Of a DNA stretch of 32,323 bases, positions 1 to 6,359 are shown piece by piece; positions within the stretch are counted from its first letter, which is position 1; each line of letters begins with the position of its first letter. Source of the DNA: Prevotella sp. (GTDB taxonomy: Bacteria; Bacteroidota; Bacteroidia; Bacteroidales; Bacteroidaceae); NCBI GenBank assembly GCA_017940545.1, contig JAGAYI010000060.1, positions 1-32,323 on the forward strand, written 5' to 3'. The translations under genes and the position numbers were made by a program. A model generated the notes under the pieces. That model saw only the letters and a list, made by a program, of their open reading frames with translations. It was not told where the DNA came from and ran no database searches.

Positions 1-38
1 GGATTGCCACAATTAGGGCATGTTACTGATACTATCAT
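1..38 (-). CDS. Zinc-ribbon protein, N-terminus only (runs off the left edge)
   Basis: Only the first 12-13 codons are inside the window. Reading the minus strand from the ATG at 36-38 gives MIVSVTCPNCGNP, in which CPNCG is the first half of a typical zinc ribbon (CxxC knuckle). The start lies 14 bases after the stop of the small membrane-protein gene upstream of it on the same strand, so it is probably the last visible member of the RiPP-type operon. Nothing can be said about the rest of the protein; zinc ribbons at the N-terminus often precede membrane or regulatory domains. The call rests on one motif in a short stretch. Confidence 0.5.
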   Translation of the reverse strand, partial: MIVSVTCPNCGN

Positions 39-52
39 ACTATTCGATTTTA

Positions 53-298
53 TTAATTTGAAATTAAGCTCATCAATTTATGAAAAAGGTACTCTATACC
101 ATAACCTATCCATTTTAGCGCACTTATCGCCCAATCAAATACAGGCATTCCAGTCCACTTTTGAATAAAGTAAAGAGCAGCAAAAACTAACACCGTCAAA
201 AAAACGGCCATCACCATTTTGGGATTCTTTTCAGCTTGCTGCGAGCCATTTCTATAGCCTTGCTGAAAATCACGCCCCATGTCACCTAATACTCCCAT
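53..298 (-). CDS. Small membrane protein of unknown function
   Basis: This 81-residue protein has a polar, Gly/Gln-rich N-terminus (about residues 1-27) followed by a strong hydrophobic segment at about residues 28-45 (MVMAVFLTVLVFAALYFI). A second amphipathic to hydrophobic stretch lies at about 54-75. It is therefore probably an inner-membrane protein with one or two helices. It is closely spaced with the amidohydrolase gene upstream (4 bases) and the zinc-ribbon start downstream. I do not recognise the family. Its place behind a radical SAM maturase makes a role in export of, or immunity to, a modified peptide possible, but no transport or protease motif is visible and this is only inferred from position. 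Confidence 0.65.
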   Translation of the reverse strand: MGVLGDMGRDFQQGYRNGSQQAEKNPKMVMAVFLTVLVFAALYFIQKWTGMPVFDWAISALKWIGYGIEYLFHKLMSLISN

Positions 299-302
299 AA
301 TC

Positions 303-1043
303 TTATATATTTCTAAATAATTTCAAGTAATTCTTACACAATATCTTCTCAGAAACACGAAAAGGAATTATGTCCGCAATGTTTTTTATCTGCTTATGAT
401 ACCATTCTTCATCATTTTCAAGTTCAGAAAACCAACGATTAATTGGGAAGTCACTACCAAAAAGGATTCTATCTTCGTTTGTTTCAGATACGTTAGCTTT
501 TATCTTTTCTATTGAAAGAAATGCCGTATCAATCCACACATTATCATATTTGTTAAGCAGATAAAACGCTTCACTTGAAGGACGTGCATGGCATAGAACA
601 AATATTTGCTGTTTGTATCTACTAACAATACTCTCAAATCTCAAAGCATGAGAGGAATCAATGCCACCAGTATGAATTAATAATGGCTTTTTCATTTCAC
701 CTATAACAGCACAAACATCTTCTAAGTCATTATCTGAGAAGAAAACTGCTTCTGGATGGATTTTGAATGCGCTAAATGGATATTTGACATTATAATGACC
801 CTCTTTTAACCTTTTTAATACGGCAAGATTCAAGTACAATGCTATCTGAAAACCGCACTTCAATCCTTCAGAATAAAGCACTTCATACAGCCCTAAATCA
901 TCTTCTCCACCTACACAAGCTGTGGGCATAATCAGCCCACCCTTCACTTCGTATTGACAGACAAATTCTTTAACCCCTTTAGGATAAACAATTTCTGTGT
1001 CCGACAATACCCCTACATGCAAGTGTGAATCATAAACATTCAT
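303..1043 (-). CDS. Amidohydrolase-family TIM-barrel metal hydrolase in RiPP operon
   Basis: The 246-residue product has the metal-site pattern of the amidohydrolase_2/TatD-like superfamily. DSHLHVG near the N-terminus supplies the HxH pair (H7 and H9). KIHPE, LIHTGG and LCHARP supply further Lys/His ligands, and FGSDFP near the C-terminus supplies the Asp. These enzymes hydrolyse amide, ester or related bonds in the cytoplasm; the substrate cannot be read from sequence. I chose the Met at 1041-1043 rather than the upstream ATG at 1079, because the upstream one lies inside the radical SAM gene and adds 12 non-conserved residues. The chosen start follows the radical SAM stop by 4 bases, so the two genes are almost certainly co-translated. 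In this context it may tailor or trim the modified peptide (inference). Confidence 0.8.
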   Translation of the reverse strand: MNVYDSHLHVGVLSDTEIVYPKGVKEFVCQYEVKGGLIMPTACVGGEDDLGLYEVLYSEGLKCGFQIALYLNLAVLKRLKEGHYNVKYPFSAFKIHPEAVFFSDNDLEDVCAVIGEMKKPLLIHTGGIDSSHALRFESIVSRYKQQIFVLCHARPSSEAFYLLNKYDNVWIDTAFLSIEKIKANVSETNEDRILFGSDFPINRWFSELENDEEWYHKQIKNIADIIPFRVSEKILCKNYLKLFRNI

Positions 1044-1047
1044 ATTG

Positions 1048-2514
1048 CTATGACTTATTCTTTGTCCAGTAGTCCTCAACTATTTTTTTATTCAAGAAAG
1101 CCACATCGCAAAAATGTTTATTAAGTTTGAACATATCGCCATTGCTTTCGTTATAGTTTCTCACCAAGCATCTAGAACAATAATCTTGTGCTTCACACTC
1201 TAAGCATTGTGGAAAATCCCCTTGTGTTACGCCACGAATAGTTTTTAGTTTATCTGAGTTGTCCCAAATGTCTTTCAAACTCTGTTTATATACGTTACCT
1301 ACAACCATATCTTGCCATCCTGCGCATGGATAAACATCACCATTCTCTGCTATACAGCAGTCATTAATTCCTGCTCCACAAAGAGGAAGTTTCACAAAAT
1401 TGTCATAGTTCGCATACATCATACTAGAGAACGATGCCATTTCAGATATAGCTTTTCTGTAATCAGCATTGTTCTCAATAATATCGCTTATAACCTCTCC
1501 ACTTTCTTCAACGGACAATCTATTAGCCAAATTATTTGTGTCTAAATCTGCCTGTGCCATCATTATCACGTCCACATTTACTTTACATCTTATAGACTGA
1601 GCATATCTCAGCACCTCCTTATAGCCCTTATAATTGACTTTCATCATAGGGCACGATATAACAATTGGAACATCTGCTTTTACTAATTTCTCAATCGCTG
1701 CTTTAGTCTTATCGAACGACCCTTTTACTGTAGTGATAAGGTCATGTACAGAAGCGTCCATACTATATAAAGACACCTGCACTGTTGAAACATTATATTC
1801 CTTTAAGAATGGAATCTGATAATCACGTAGAGCAACCAAATTACTGAGTATCGTTATCATCATGTCTTTCTCTCGGCAATACTTCATAATTGGTATAATG
1901 TCCTTATGCAAGAACACTTCACCACCAGACAATGTTACCTGTAAACCTCCATTATCGGCAAATTCGTCAATGATACTCTTTACCTTCTCAAAAGGCATGT
2001 CAGCACCACTATTCTTCTTAGCATTAGGTATATAACAGTGAATACAACGCTCATTACAGCGGCTTGTCAGTTCAAACTGAATACCATTAAGACGTGGTTG
2101 TCGAAGCGTGGCTTCTAACATCATATTTTGGGTGTTTTCATCTAATACGTCCTTAGAGTGTTGAGTAAAGTCATTGACCATTGTCTTCGGATTTTCCATA
2201 TCATAAGAAAAATCCAAGTCTTTCGCATCCAACTCTTCCGTTGTTTCTCCAATCACCAAAAACTTTGTTTGAACAAGTTCTTCTACAAAGGACAGAAACT
2301 CTGCTTTCAAAGCTTCATGTGTCACACTATTGCCATATAGCACTTGAAGCCTTTCTATAATACTATCTACTGACTGAGGAACACGTGAAATTTCATGGAG
2401 AAAATCTGCACCTGTCTCATTATAGATTCTGTCAAATCTTGTTAGCTGATTTGATATATAGCCTTTCCCAAAATATGACCTAATAAAGGTATTCTTACTT
2501 TGTCTTACTAACAT
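1048..2514 (-). CDS. Radical SAM/SPASM peptide maturase with N-terminal PqqD-like region
   Basis: This 488-residue protein carries the radical SAM [4Fe-4S] motif CxxxCxxC as CNERCIHC (C153, C157, C160), preceded by FELTSR. The C-terminal third is a SPASM domain for auxiliary Fe-S clusters: LCGAGINDCC, then GDVYPC, then CLECEAQDYCSRC and a last HFC. SPASM enzymes install thioether or C-C crosslinks in peptides. The first ~90 residues have the size and pattern of a PqqD-like RiPP recognition element, which binds the precursor's leader. No in-frame start exists upstream of 2514 because TAA lies five codons before it. A GGAGGGGG stretch lies about 17 bases upstream. A 41-aa Cys-containing ORF ends 57 bases before it. 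Maturase of that peptide is the best call; the exact bond chemistry is unknown. Confidence 0.88.
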   Translation of the reverse strand: MLVRQSKNTFIRSYFGKGYISNQLTRFDRIYNETGADFLHEISRVPQSVDSIIERLQVLYGNSVTHEALKAEFLSFVEELVQTKFLVIGETTEELDAKDLDFSYDMENPKTMVNDFTQHSKDVLDENTQNMMLEATLRQPRLNGIQFELTSRCNERCIHCYIPNAKKNSGADMPFEKVKSIIDEFADNGGLQVTLSGGEVFLHKDIIPIMKYCREKDMMITILSNLVALRDYQIPFLKEYNVSTVQVSLYSMDASVHDLITTVKGSFDKTKAAIEKLVKADVPIVISCPMMKVNYKGYKEVLRYAQSIRCKVNVDVIMMAQADLDTNNLANRLSVEESGEVISDIIENNADYRKAISEMASFSSMMYANYDNFVKLPLCGAGINDCCIAENGDVYPCAGWQDMVVGNVYKQSLKDIWDNSDKLKTIRGVTQGDFPQCLECEAQDYCSRCLVRNYNESNGDMFKLNKHFCDVAFLNKKIVEDYWTKNKS

Positions 2515-2571
2515 AATTGCTGATAATTAATCCCCCTCCACCACTCTTAACGTAGAGCTTACGCTTCAACA

Positions 2572-2697
2572 TTAGTCACGCAGCATACAAGAATGCCAGC
2601 ATCCTCTTGCGCCTGGAGTGCTTTCTGGGCAACCTGCAGCATAAGAACCTGCAGGATTGTTCACTGCTTCGAGCTTTACACTTTTGAACTGTTTCAT
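2572..2697 (-). CDS. Candidate RiPP precursor peptide, 41 aa, three cysteines
   Basis: I found this short ORF by reading the minus strand between the maturase and the 89-aa protein. It starts MKQFKSVKLEAVNNPAGSY, a Lys-rich, leader-like N-terminus of about 19 residues. It continues AAGCPESTPG then ARGCWHSCMLRD and stops at TAA. The cysteines are at positions 23, 33 and 37, giving the pattern C-x9-C-x3-C with a Trp after the middle Cys. Size, a leader/core split near the GSYAAG stretch and direct adjacency to a SPASM maturase with a PqqD-like domain are what is expected of a RiPP substrate. The core could receive thioether (sactipeptide/ranthipeptide-like) or C-C links. I cannot assign it to a named precursor family. 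It could still be a non-substrate small protein. Confidence 0.72.
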   Translation of the reverse strand: MKQFKSVKLEAVNNPAGSYAAGCPESTPGARGCWHSCMLRD

Positions 2698-2783
2698 AAT
2701 GTCAAAATTTAAAATACATGCCTACTCTTTGAAGGATTTTCGGCTTACTCCTTTTACTAAAATATTACTATTCCCTTATAAAA

Positions 2784-3053
2784 TCAAGGATTACATAATA
2801 GATTATCTATTCTCTTCTGAATCTGATCTTTTTCTTCATTATTAATTATTGCAGGAGGTGGAACCGCTTCTTTTATTTGGTCACCGATTCCATCAGAAGA
2901 CAAATCTGGTGTTACTTCTAAGGTATTTCCGCCTAATGGAACTGGAATAACATCATCCGTACTATGAATGCCTGTGAAGTCCTCAATTTTACGTTCAATT
3001 GGTGCTTTAGATGCAGAAACATAAGACACTGCGTTTTCAGTTTTTTTAGCCAT
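2784..3053 (-). CDS. Hypothetical acidic protein at the head of the RiPP operon, 89 aa
   Basis: The protein starts MAKKTENAVSYVSASK and is followed by an acidic, Pro/Gly-containing stretch (VIPVPLGGNTLEV, KEAVPPP) and a C-terminal KDQIQKRIDNLL helix ending CNP. There is no signal peptide or membrane segment. A GTG at 3084-3086 would add 11 residues, but the ATG at 3051-3053 is preferred because it follows AAGAAGT and begins a typical MAKK N-terminus. It lies first after a good -7 box at 3145-3152 and about 86 bases before the precursor candidate. I recognise no family. It could be a second leader-type substrate, a partner of the maturase, or unrelated. Confidence 0.6.
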   Translation of the reverse strand: MAKKTENAVSYVSASKAPIERKIEDFTGIHSTDDVIPVPLGGNTLEVTPDLSSDGIGDQIKEAVPPPAIINNEEKDQIQKRIDNLLCNP

Positions 3054-3144
3054 ACTTCTTATTATTGATTGTTTATTACATACCACAACAAGGAAGGTGT
3101 GAGCCTCTCAGTCTATCCTACCGAAGGCTCTGGTAAAACCCGTA

Positions 3145-3152
3145 CAAAGATA
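3145..3152 (-). promoter_or_regulatory. Bacteroidetes -7 box (TATCTTTG) for the RiPP operon
   Basis: On the minus strand the sequence reads TATCTTTG, a perfect match to the TAnnTTTG -7 element. No clear TTTG is seen 19-21 bases upstream. Transcription would start near 3138 and give an untranslated leader of about 85 bases before the 89-aa gene. That leader contains a 6-bp stem, GAGCCT at 3125-3130 pairing with AGGCTC at 3101-3106. Confidence 0.5.
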
Positions 3153-3196
3153 AAAGAAACAGCCCACACCCTTGGAGGATATACTGGATGTGAGCC
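3153..3196 (-). terminator. Possible intrinsic terminator just upstream of the RiPP promoter
   Basis: Read on the minus strand, GGCTCACATCC (3186-3196) can pair over 11 positions, three of them G-U, with GGGTGTGGGCT (3161-3171) around a 14-base loop. GTTTCTTTTA follows. G-U pairs favour the minus strand over the plus strand. It would end any transcript from the box at 3343-3350 and insulate the RiPP operon. Confidence 0.4.
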
Positions 3197-3399
3197 AATG
3201 ATGGCTACACAAGGAATAATCCAACCAAGGAGGGAACGTGTTCACAATCACCTGTTGTACGGTTAAGTTTACCAGACTTTTCGGTACAGATGAAAGCTAA
3301 ACGCTTCCTACTATGTTCGCCGCCCATTACTGAACGACGTAGCAAAGATAAGAAATATTTAGCAAACTACGCTCAATGTGGGCTGCATTTTTACATTTT

Positions 3400-3693
3400 T
3401 TATCTCAGCGTCTGAATCTGGACGGTACCGCCCTTGGACATGAAGCGCATCTGGGGACCCTTGTAGTTCTTGGGATAGGCCACGCAAATGTCGCCTGTAC
3501 CCTCCCAAATCTCGACGCCACCATTGAGGCCTGTCTGCCTGAGGTCACCATCATACCAAATCATCACTCCACCATGATTGAGGCAGTTTGAGGGTTGAGA
3601 ACCTTGGAAATAGGCTGTGCCGTAAGTCCAGTCGGCCATTGCGGTCAACAACATGCCACAGAACACGAACAGAATCATTAATCTTTTCATCAT
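3400..3693 (-). CDS. Small secreted protein of unknown function
   Basis: The 97-residue product begins MMKRLMILFVFCGMLLTAMA, a clear Sec signal peptide with likely cleavage after AMA (position 20). The mature part is about 77 residues, rich in Gly, Trp and Tyr (ADWTYGTAYFQG, GGVMIWYDGD, GGVEIWEGTGD), which suggests a small beta-rich domain with internal similarity between the two GGVxIW segments. Two Cys (in SNCLNHGG and DICVAYP) could form a disulfide. A TACCTTCG box (3731-3738, minus) upstream resembles a -7 element. I do not recognise a family. It sits downstream of the kinase operon on the same strand but has its own likely promoter. Confidence 0.65.
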   Translation of the reverse strand: MMKRLMILFVFCGMLLTAMADWTYGTAYFQGSQPSNCLNHGGVMIWYDGDLRQTGLNGGVEIWEGTGDICVAYPKNYKGPQMRFMSKGGTVQIQTLR

Positions 3694-3824
3694 CGCTTTA
3701 CTTTTTAATTATTAGACATTTATTTGGCTGCGAAGGTAAGGAAAGAAAATGAGAAATGGAAGAAACACGACGACCATTTCTTCCATTTCACAAAGATTAT
3801 AGGATACAGTATAGCCGTCGAGTC

Positions 3825-5108
3825 CTACGGCAGTTTGTTTCCATTGACGAATGCACGATGCTCCAGACGGTCCTTATATTTCCGGGTGTAGGTACTGACC
3901 GGATTCATAGGACTCTCATACAAAGGGCAGAACCATTCGTCGGCCTTGATTCGCGCTAATGTCCTGCTCAGTATTTCCTGATAACGCGTCATATAGGAAT
4001 GGTGCGTAGGGTACTTCTGGAAGTTGGCAGTATCGTCAAGAAAAGCATTCGCCTCACTATAATATTTGTCAAGTTGCTGTTTATAACGAGAAAACTCGTC
4101 TGTAGTTGCTATGTGCAAATGTGGCTGACCAAGAAATGCTTTCTCTTCCTCGGAAAGGTCACTCTTTATGGGAGATTGTTTCGCCTGGATTTTTTGCTGT
4201 TCCTTGTCTGCAACAGCCACTTTGCTTTCACGCTGCTCAGCCGGCTGCACGATTTCTTTTACCAAGACTGTTTCTGGCTGTTCACTATTACTTTCCTGTT
4301 GAGGTTCTGCAATTCCGGCTGAAGGCTGATTTCGGTTTATCCAGAAGTAGAAACCGAGGGTCAGCACAAGAGCAAGTATCACTAAAGGCACCAATAATCT
4401 ATGTCGCCTTTTTGGAAACAAAGCATTCTGCAAGTCTTCAATAGTCTGATAGCGGTCTTCAGGACTTTCGGCTGTGCAGCGGGCTATCACCTTATTATAT
4501 ATATGGTGATGAGGCCGTTTTTCGAGTATCTTTCCGATGGCATAGATGTCCGTACGCTCATCGACGGCTCCGCCCGACAACTGTTCTGGAGCGGCAAAAC
4601 CATTGGTACGTCCTTGTGTGTCAACAAAAGTGTCAGTATAGCAACAGCCGAGGTCTATCAGCTTGACATCGCTGTTGATGCGGGTCAGCATGATGTTATC
4701 GGGTTTCAGGTCGAGATGGAGCACTTGGTGGCTGTGCAGACAGGCTACGGCATCCAACAACTGACAAAGGAACTTCTCGGTATTCTTTTTACTCTCAAAA
4801 TAGTCGGGATGACGGGATAGCCGCTGGCTGAGTGTTTCACCGTCAACATACTCCATCAGTATGCCGTCATCGGAAAGGGAGAGGTAACGGACGATGTTGG
4901 GGTGCTCCAGACGATAGCCCGTTTCAAACTCCTTGCGAAAGGCCTCCTGATATCGGATATCGCCAGCATACTGAGGCTTCAACCGTTTCAGGAAGTGCAG
5001 TTTTCCATAGAGCTTTACACGGTAAGTGTCGCAAGTGGCCCCATTGGTGTCAACGGGTTCCATTCCCTCAAAACGAGGCTGTGCTTCTGAGAATTGTGAC
5101 GAGTCCAT
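3825..5108 (-). CDS. Transmembrane Ser/Thr protein kinase (eukaryotic-like)
   Basis: The 427-residue protein has a cytoplasmic kinase domain at about residues 20-230. FLKRLK supplies the ATP-site Lys (K41) and EFETGYRLEHPNIVRY the helix-C Glu. HLDLKPDNI is the catalytic loop (D133, N138), LIDLG the metal site (D152), and FAAPEQ the APE-like motif, followed by DIYAIGKIL. A single membrane helix (about 238-256, LLVPLVILALVLTLGFYFW) leads to a ~170-residue outer segment rich in Glu, Gln and Lys. The Arg of the HRD motif is Leu and DFG is DLG, so it is a non-RD kinase. The glycine-rich loop is poorly conserved. It lies third in an operon after a lipoprotein and an HTH-like protein, which suggests an envelope signalling module. 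Confidence 0.88.
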   Translation of the reverse strand: MDSSQFSEAQPRFEGMEPVDTNGATCDTYRVKLYGKLHFLKRLKPQYAGDIRYQEAFRKEFETGYRLEHPNIVRYLSLSDDGILMEYVDGETLSQRLSRHPDYFESKKNTEKFLCQLLDAVACLHSHQVLHLDLKPDNIMLTRINSDVKLIDLGCCYTDTFVDTQGRTNGFAAPEQLSGGAVDERTDIYAIGKILEKRPHHHIYNKVIARCTAESPEDRYQTIEDLQNALFPKRRHRLLVPLVILALVLTLGFYFWINRNQPSAGIAEPQQESNSEQPETVLVKEIVQPAEQRESKVAVADKEQQKIQAKQSPIKSDLSEEEKAFLGQPHLHIATTDEFSRYKQQLDKYYSEANAFLDDTANFQKYPTHHSYMTRYQEILSRTLARIKADEWFCPLYESPMNPVSTYTRKYKDRLEHRAFVNGNKLP

Positions 5109-5155
5109 ATAAGTGAAAAGTGAAGAGTGAAAAGTGATGAGTGAAAAGTGGAGAG
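5109..5155 (+). repeat. Short A/G-rich tandem repeat between kinase and HTH genes
   Basis: The 47-base spacer is made of imperfect copies of a GTGAAAAGTGA-like unit (AAGTGAAAAGTG, AAGAGTGAAAAGTG, ATGAGTGAAAAGTG). It has no coding potential. Spacers of this degenerate kind recur at other gene junctions in the window (near 18440 and 26065), which suggests a tolerated class of junction repeat. Confidence 0.7.
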
Positions 5156-5707
5156 TCAGACAAGCCTAATGGAGGAGAGTCCTGACACGCGGCCGGCCGT
5201 AAACTGTCCGAGCGACTCACCATTGCGCCACACTTGGACAACCAACAACGGATGATGAAGCACGAAGTTCAGAATCTCCACTTCGTCGTCGGCCTGCAGT
5301 TTACTGTTCTGGCTCTGTTCCACCTTGTAGCGGTTATTCCCGAGATACCTCAACGTCACGACACGGTCGGGCAGATAGGCGATTTCCACCACCTTGCCAA
5401 CCTGCAAGTCTGCCGAGCGGACCTCATCGTCAGAGCTGTTGAAATCAGAGTTTCCCTGGTCTTCTATCTTCGCCAGTTCTTCCCAATGGGCATAGCCTAA
5501 GTAGCGTGCAATTGCGTCGAGCGTCGATACATGGGGTGTACGCTCATCCTGAGCAAAACCCAGCAATCGTTTCAACGTAGTGGCTCCAATGCGGACTCCC
5601 GTCTTGCCCTGAATGTCAAGTGACAGCAGTTCACAGTCAGAAGGTAGGTGCAAGTCGTTAGCCGACTTCCGCTTCAGTAGTTCTATGACATGAAATGGTA
5701 ACTTCAT
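5156..5707 (-). CDS. Helix-turn-helix-like protein with C-terminal beta domain
   Basis: This 183-residue protein has in its first half a stretch, GVRIGATTLKRLLGFAQDER then STLDAIARYLGYAHWEEL (about residues 36-80), that looks like an XRE/Cro-type helical bundle. Similar stretches occur in several Bacteroidetes proteins. The second half (about 95-180) is beta-rich, with KVVEIAYLPDRVVTLRYLGN and a C-terminal segment, and may be a ligand or oligomerisation domain. I prefer the Met at 5705-5707 because its ATGA overlaps the stop of the lipoprotein gene, a translational-coupling arrangement. An ATG two codons earlier is also possible. It sits between the lipoprotein and the kinase, so it may be their regulator or a kinase substrate. 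No close family is recognised. Confidence 0.65.
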   Translation of the reverse strand: MKLPFHVIELLKRKSANDLHLPSDCELLSLDIQGKTGVRIGATTLKRLLGFAQDERTPHVSTLDAIARYLGYAHWEELAKIEDQGNSDFNSSDDEVRSADLQVGKVVEIAYLPDRVVTLRYLGNNRYKVEQSQNSKLQADDEVEILNFVLHHPLLVVQVWRNGESLGQFTAGRVSGLSSIRLV

Positions 5708-6087
5708 ATCCACTGCTCCGGTGTGCTGTCTTCCGGGAATCCCATGATGCTCTTGATGATGCCCATCAGTTCAGTACCTACACCTAAGATGCGGTCAAGC
5801 AGTCCCTGTTTGGCTCCCTGCACCATATATCTGGCACACTGGCCTTCCAGTTCACCGATACGAGCTTTCTCAGCACTCGTATAGTCCTGCTCGTGCTTGG
5901 CAATCTTCTTACGTATCTCCACAAACTTCTCGCCAGCCTGCTGCCACTCGTCAGCACCATACCTGGCACTATGGTCACGCAGTTCATACGAGAAATCTTC
6001 CAACTGACTGATGGCATGCTGCTTCGTGGAGCACGAAGCCAGCACCAGGCCCATCACGCCGACTATCATCAAATTCCGAATCTTCAT
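5704..6087 (-). CDS. Small lipoprotein, first gene of the kinase operon
   Basis: The 127-residue product begins MKIRNLMIVGVMGLVLASCS. LASC is a lipobox, so it should be lipid-anchored after cleavage before the Cys at residue 17. The mature part is mostly helical and charged (FSYELRDHSARYGADEW, FVEIRKKIAKHEQDY, KARIGELEGQCARYM) and resembles a short helical hairpin. The end, LMGIIKSIMGFPED, is more hydrophobic. I used the Met at 6085-6087 since it begins a standard signal peptide; a Met three codons upstream is less likely. A full Bacteroidetes promoter lies just upstream. It overlaps the HTH-like gene by 4 bases. Function unknown; it could be the envelope sensor for the kinase. Confidence 0.75.
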   Translation of the reverse strand: MKIRNLMIVGVMGLVLASCSTKQHAISQLEDFSYELRDHSARYGADEWQQAGEKFVEIRKKIAKHEQDYTSAEKARIGELEGQCARYMVQGAKQGLLDRILGVGTELMGIIKSIMGFPEDSTPEQWI

Positions 6088-6117
6088 TGCTTGCAAAAGT
6101 TATGTCATTCTATGTCG

Positions 6118-6149
6118 CAAAGATACGAACAAGCGAGCAGAAAACCAAA
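6118..6149 (-). promoter_or_regulatory. Promoter of the lipoprotein-HTH-kinase operon
   Basis: On the minus strand TTTG (6146-6149), a 20-base spacer and TATCTTTG (6118-6125) match the Bacteroidetes vegetative promoter. The leader before the ATG at 6087 would be about 25 bases. Confidence 0.75.
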
Positions 6150-6191
6150 TTTTTTTTGAGTTTTCTGCAAAGGGAATAGGGAGAGAGGTAC

Positions 6192-6243
6192 GGGGAAGCA
6201 GGGAGTTTCTGCCGGGGAAAGGGGGAGTTTCTGCCGGGGAAAC
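6192..6243 (+). repeat. 22-bp GC-rich tandem repeat, two full copies and a partial
   Basis: Units at 6192-6213 and 6214-6235 both follow GGGGAARSRGGGAGTTTCTGCC in pattern, and a third begins at 6236. The same 22-bp unit, with the central TTT replaced by AAA, forms an array at 22225-22307. No protein-coding sense is seen. Confidence 0.8.
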
Positions 6244-6268
6244 CAGAACCTCGCGGGCGGCAAAAACA

Positions 6269-6312
6269 TTTTGGGCGCCCGTCCCAATAGTTTTGGTCGG
6301 GCGCCCAAATAT
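6269..6312 (-). terminator. Perfect 12-bp inverted repeat after guaA, likely terminator
   Basis: TTTGGGCGCCCG (6270-6281) and its exact complement CGGGCGCCCAAA (6298-6309) enclose a 16-base loop. On the minus strand the stem is followed by ATGTTTTTG, so it can act as the intrinsic terminator of the murU-guaA transcript. A related TTTGGTCGGGCG unit repeats once more up to about 6330, so the hairpin is itself part of a short tandem array of about 22-bp period. Confidence 0.6.
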
Positions 6313-6359
6313 CTTTGGTCGGGCGTGCAAATCCTTATAGGTATGTTTTCATCGTGATT

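Larger units (their letters stand above)
3087..3399. other. Gene-poor boundary region between the RiPP operon and a secreted protein
   Basis: This 313-base stretch has no convincing gene. On the minus strand it holds a TATCTTTG box at 3343-3350 and a 40-codon ORF at 3205-3327 that begins MGGEHSRKRLAFICTEK and matches nothing I recognise. A terminator-like hairpin and a second TATCTTTG box at 3145-3152 follow. A short ORF on the plus strand (3069-3266) shows no protein-like features. The change in base composition between the A+T-rich operon and the G+C-richer genes falls roughly here, so the region may be an old insertion junction. No direct repeats or integrase remnant could be identified. 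Confidence 0.45.

Noticed and set aside
3069-3266. A 65-codon plus-strand frame near the RiPP promoter
   Set aside because: It overlaps the terminator and promoter of the opposite strand, and no protein-like features were found.
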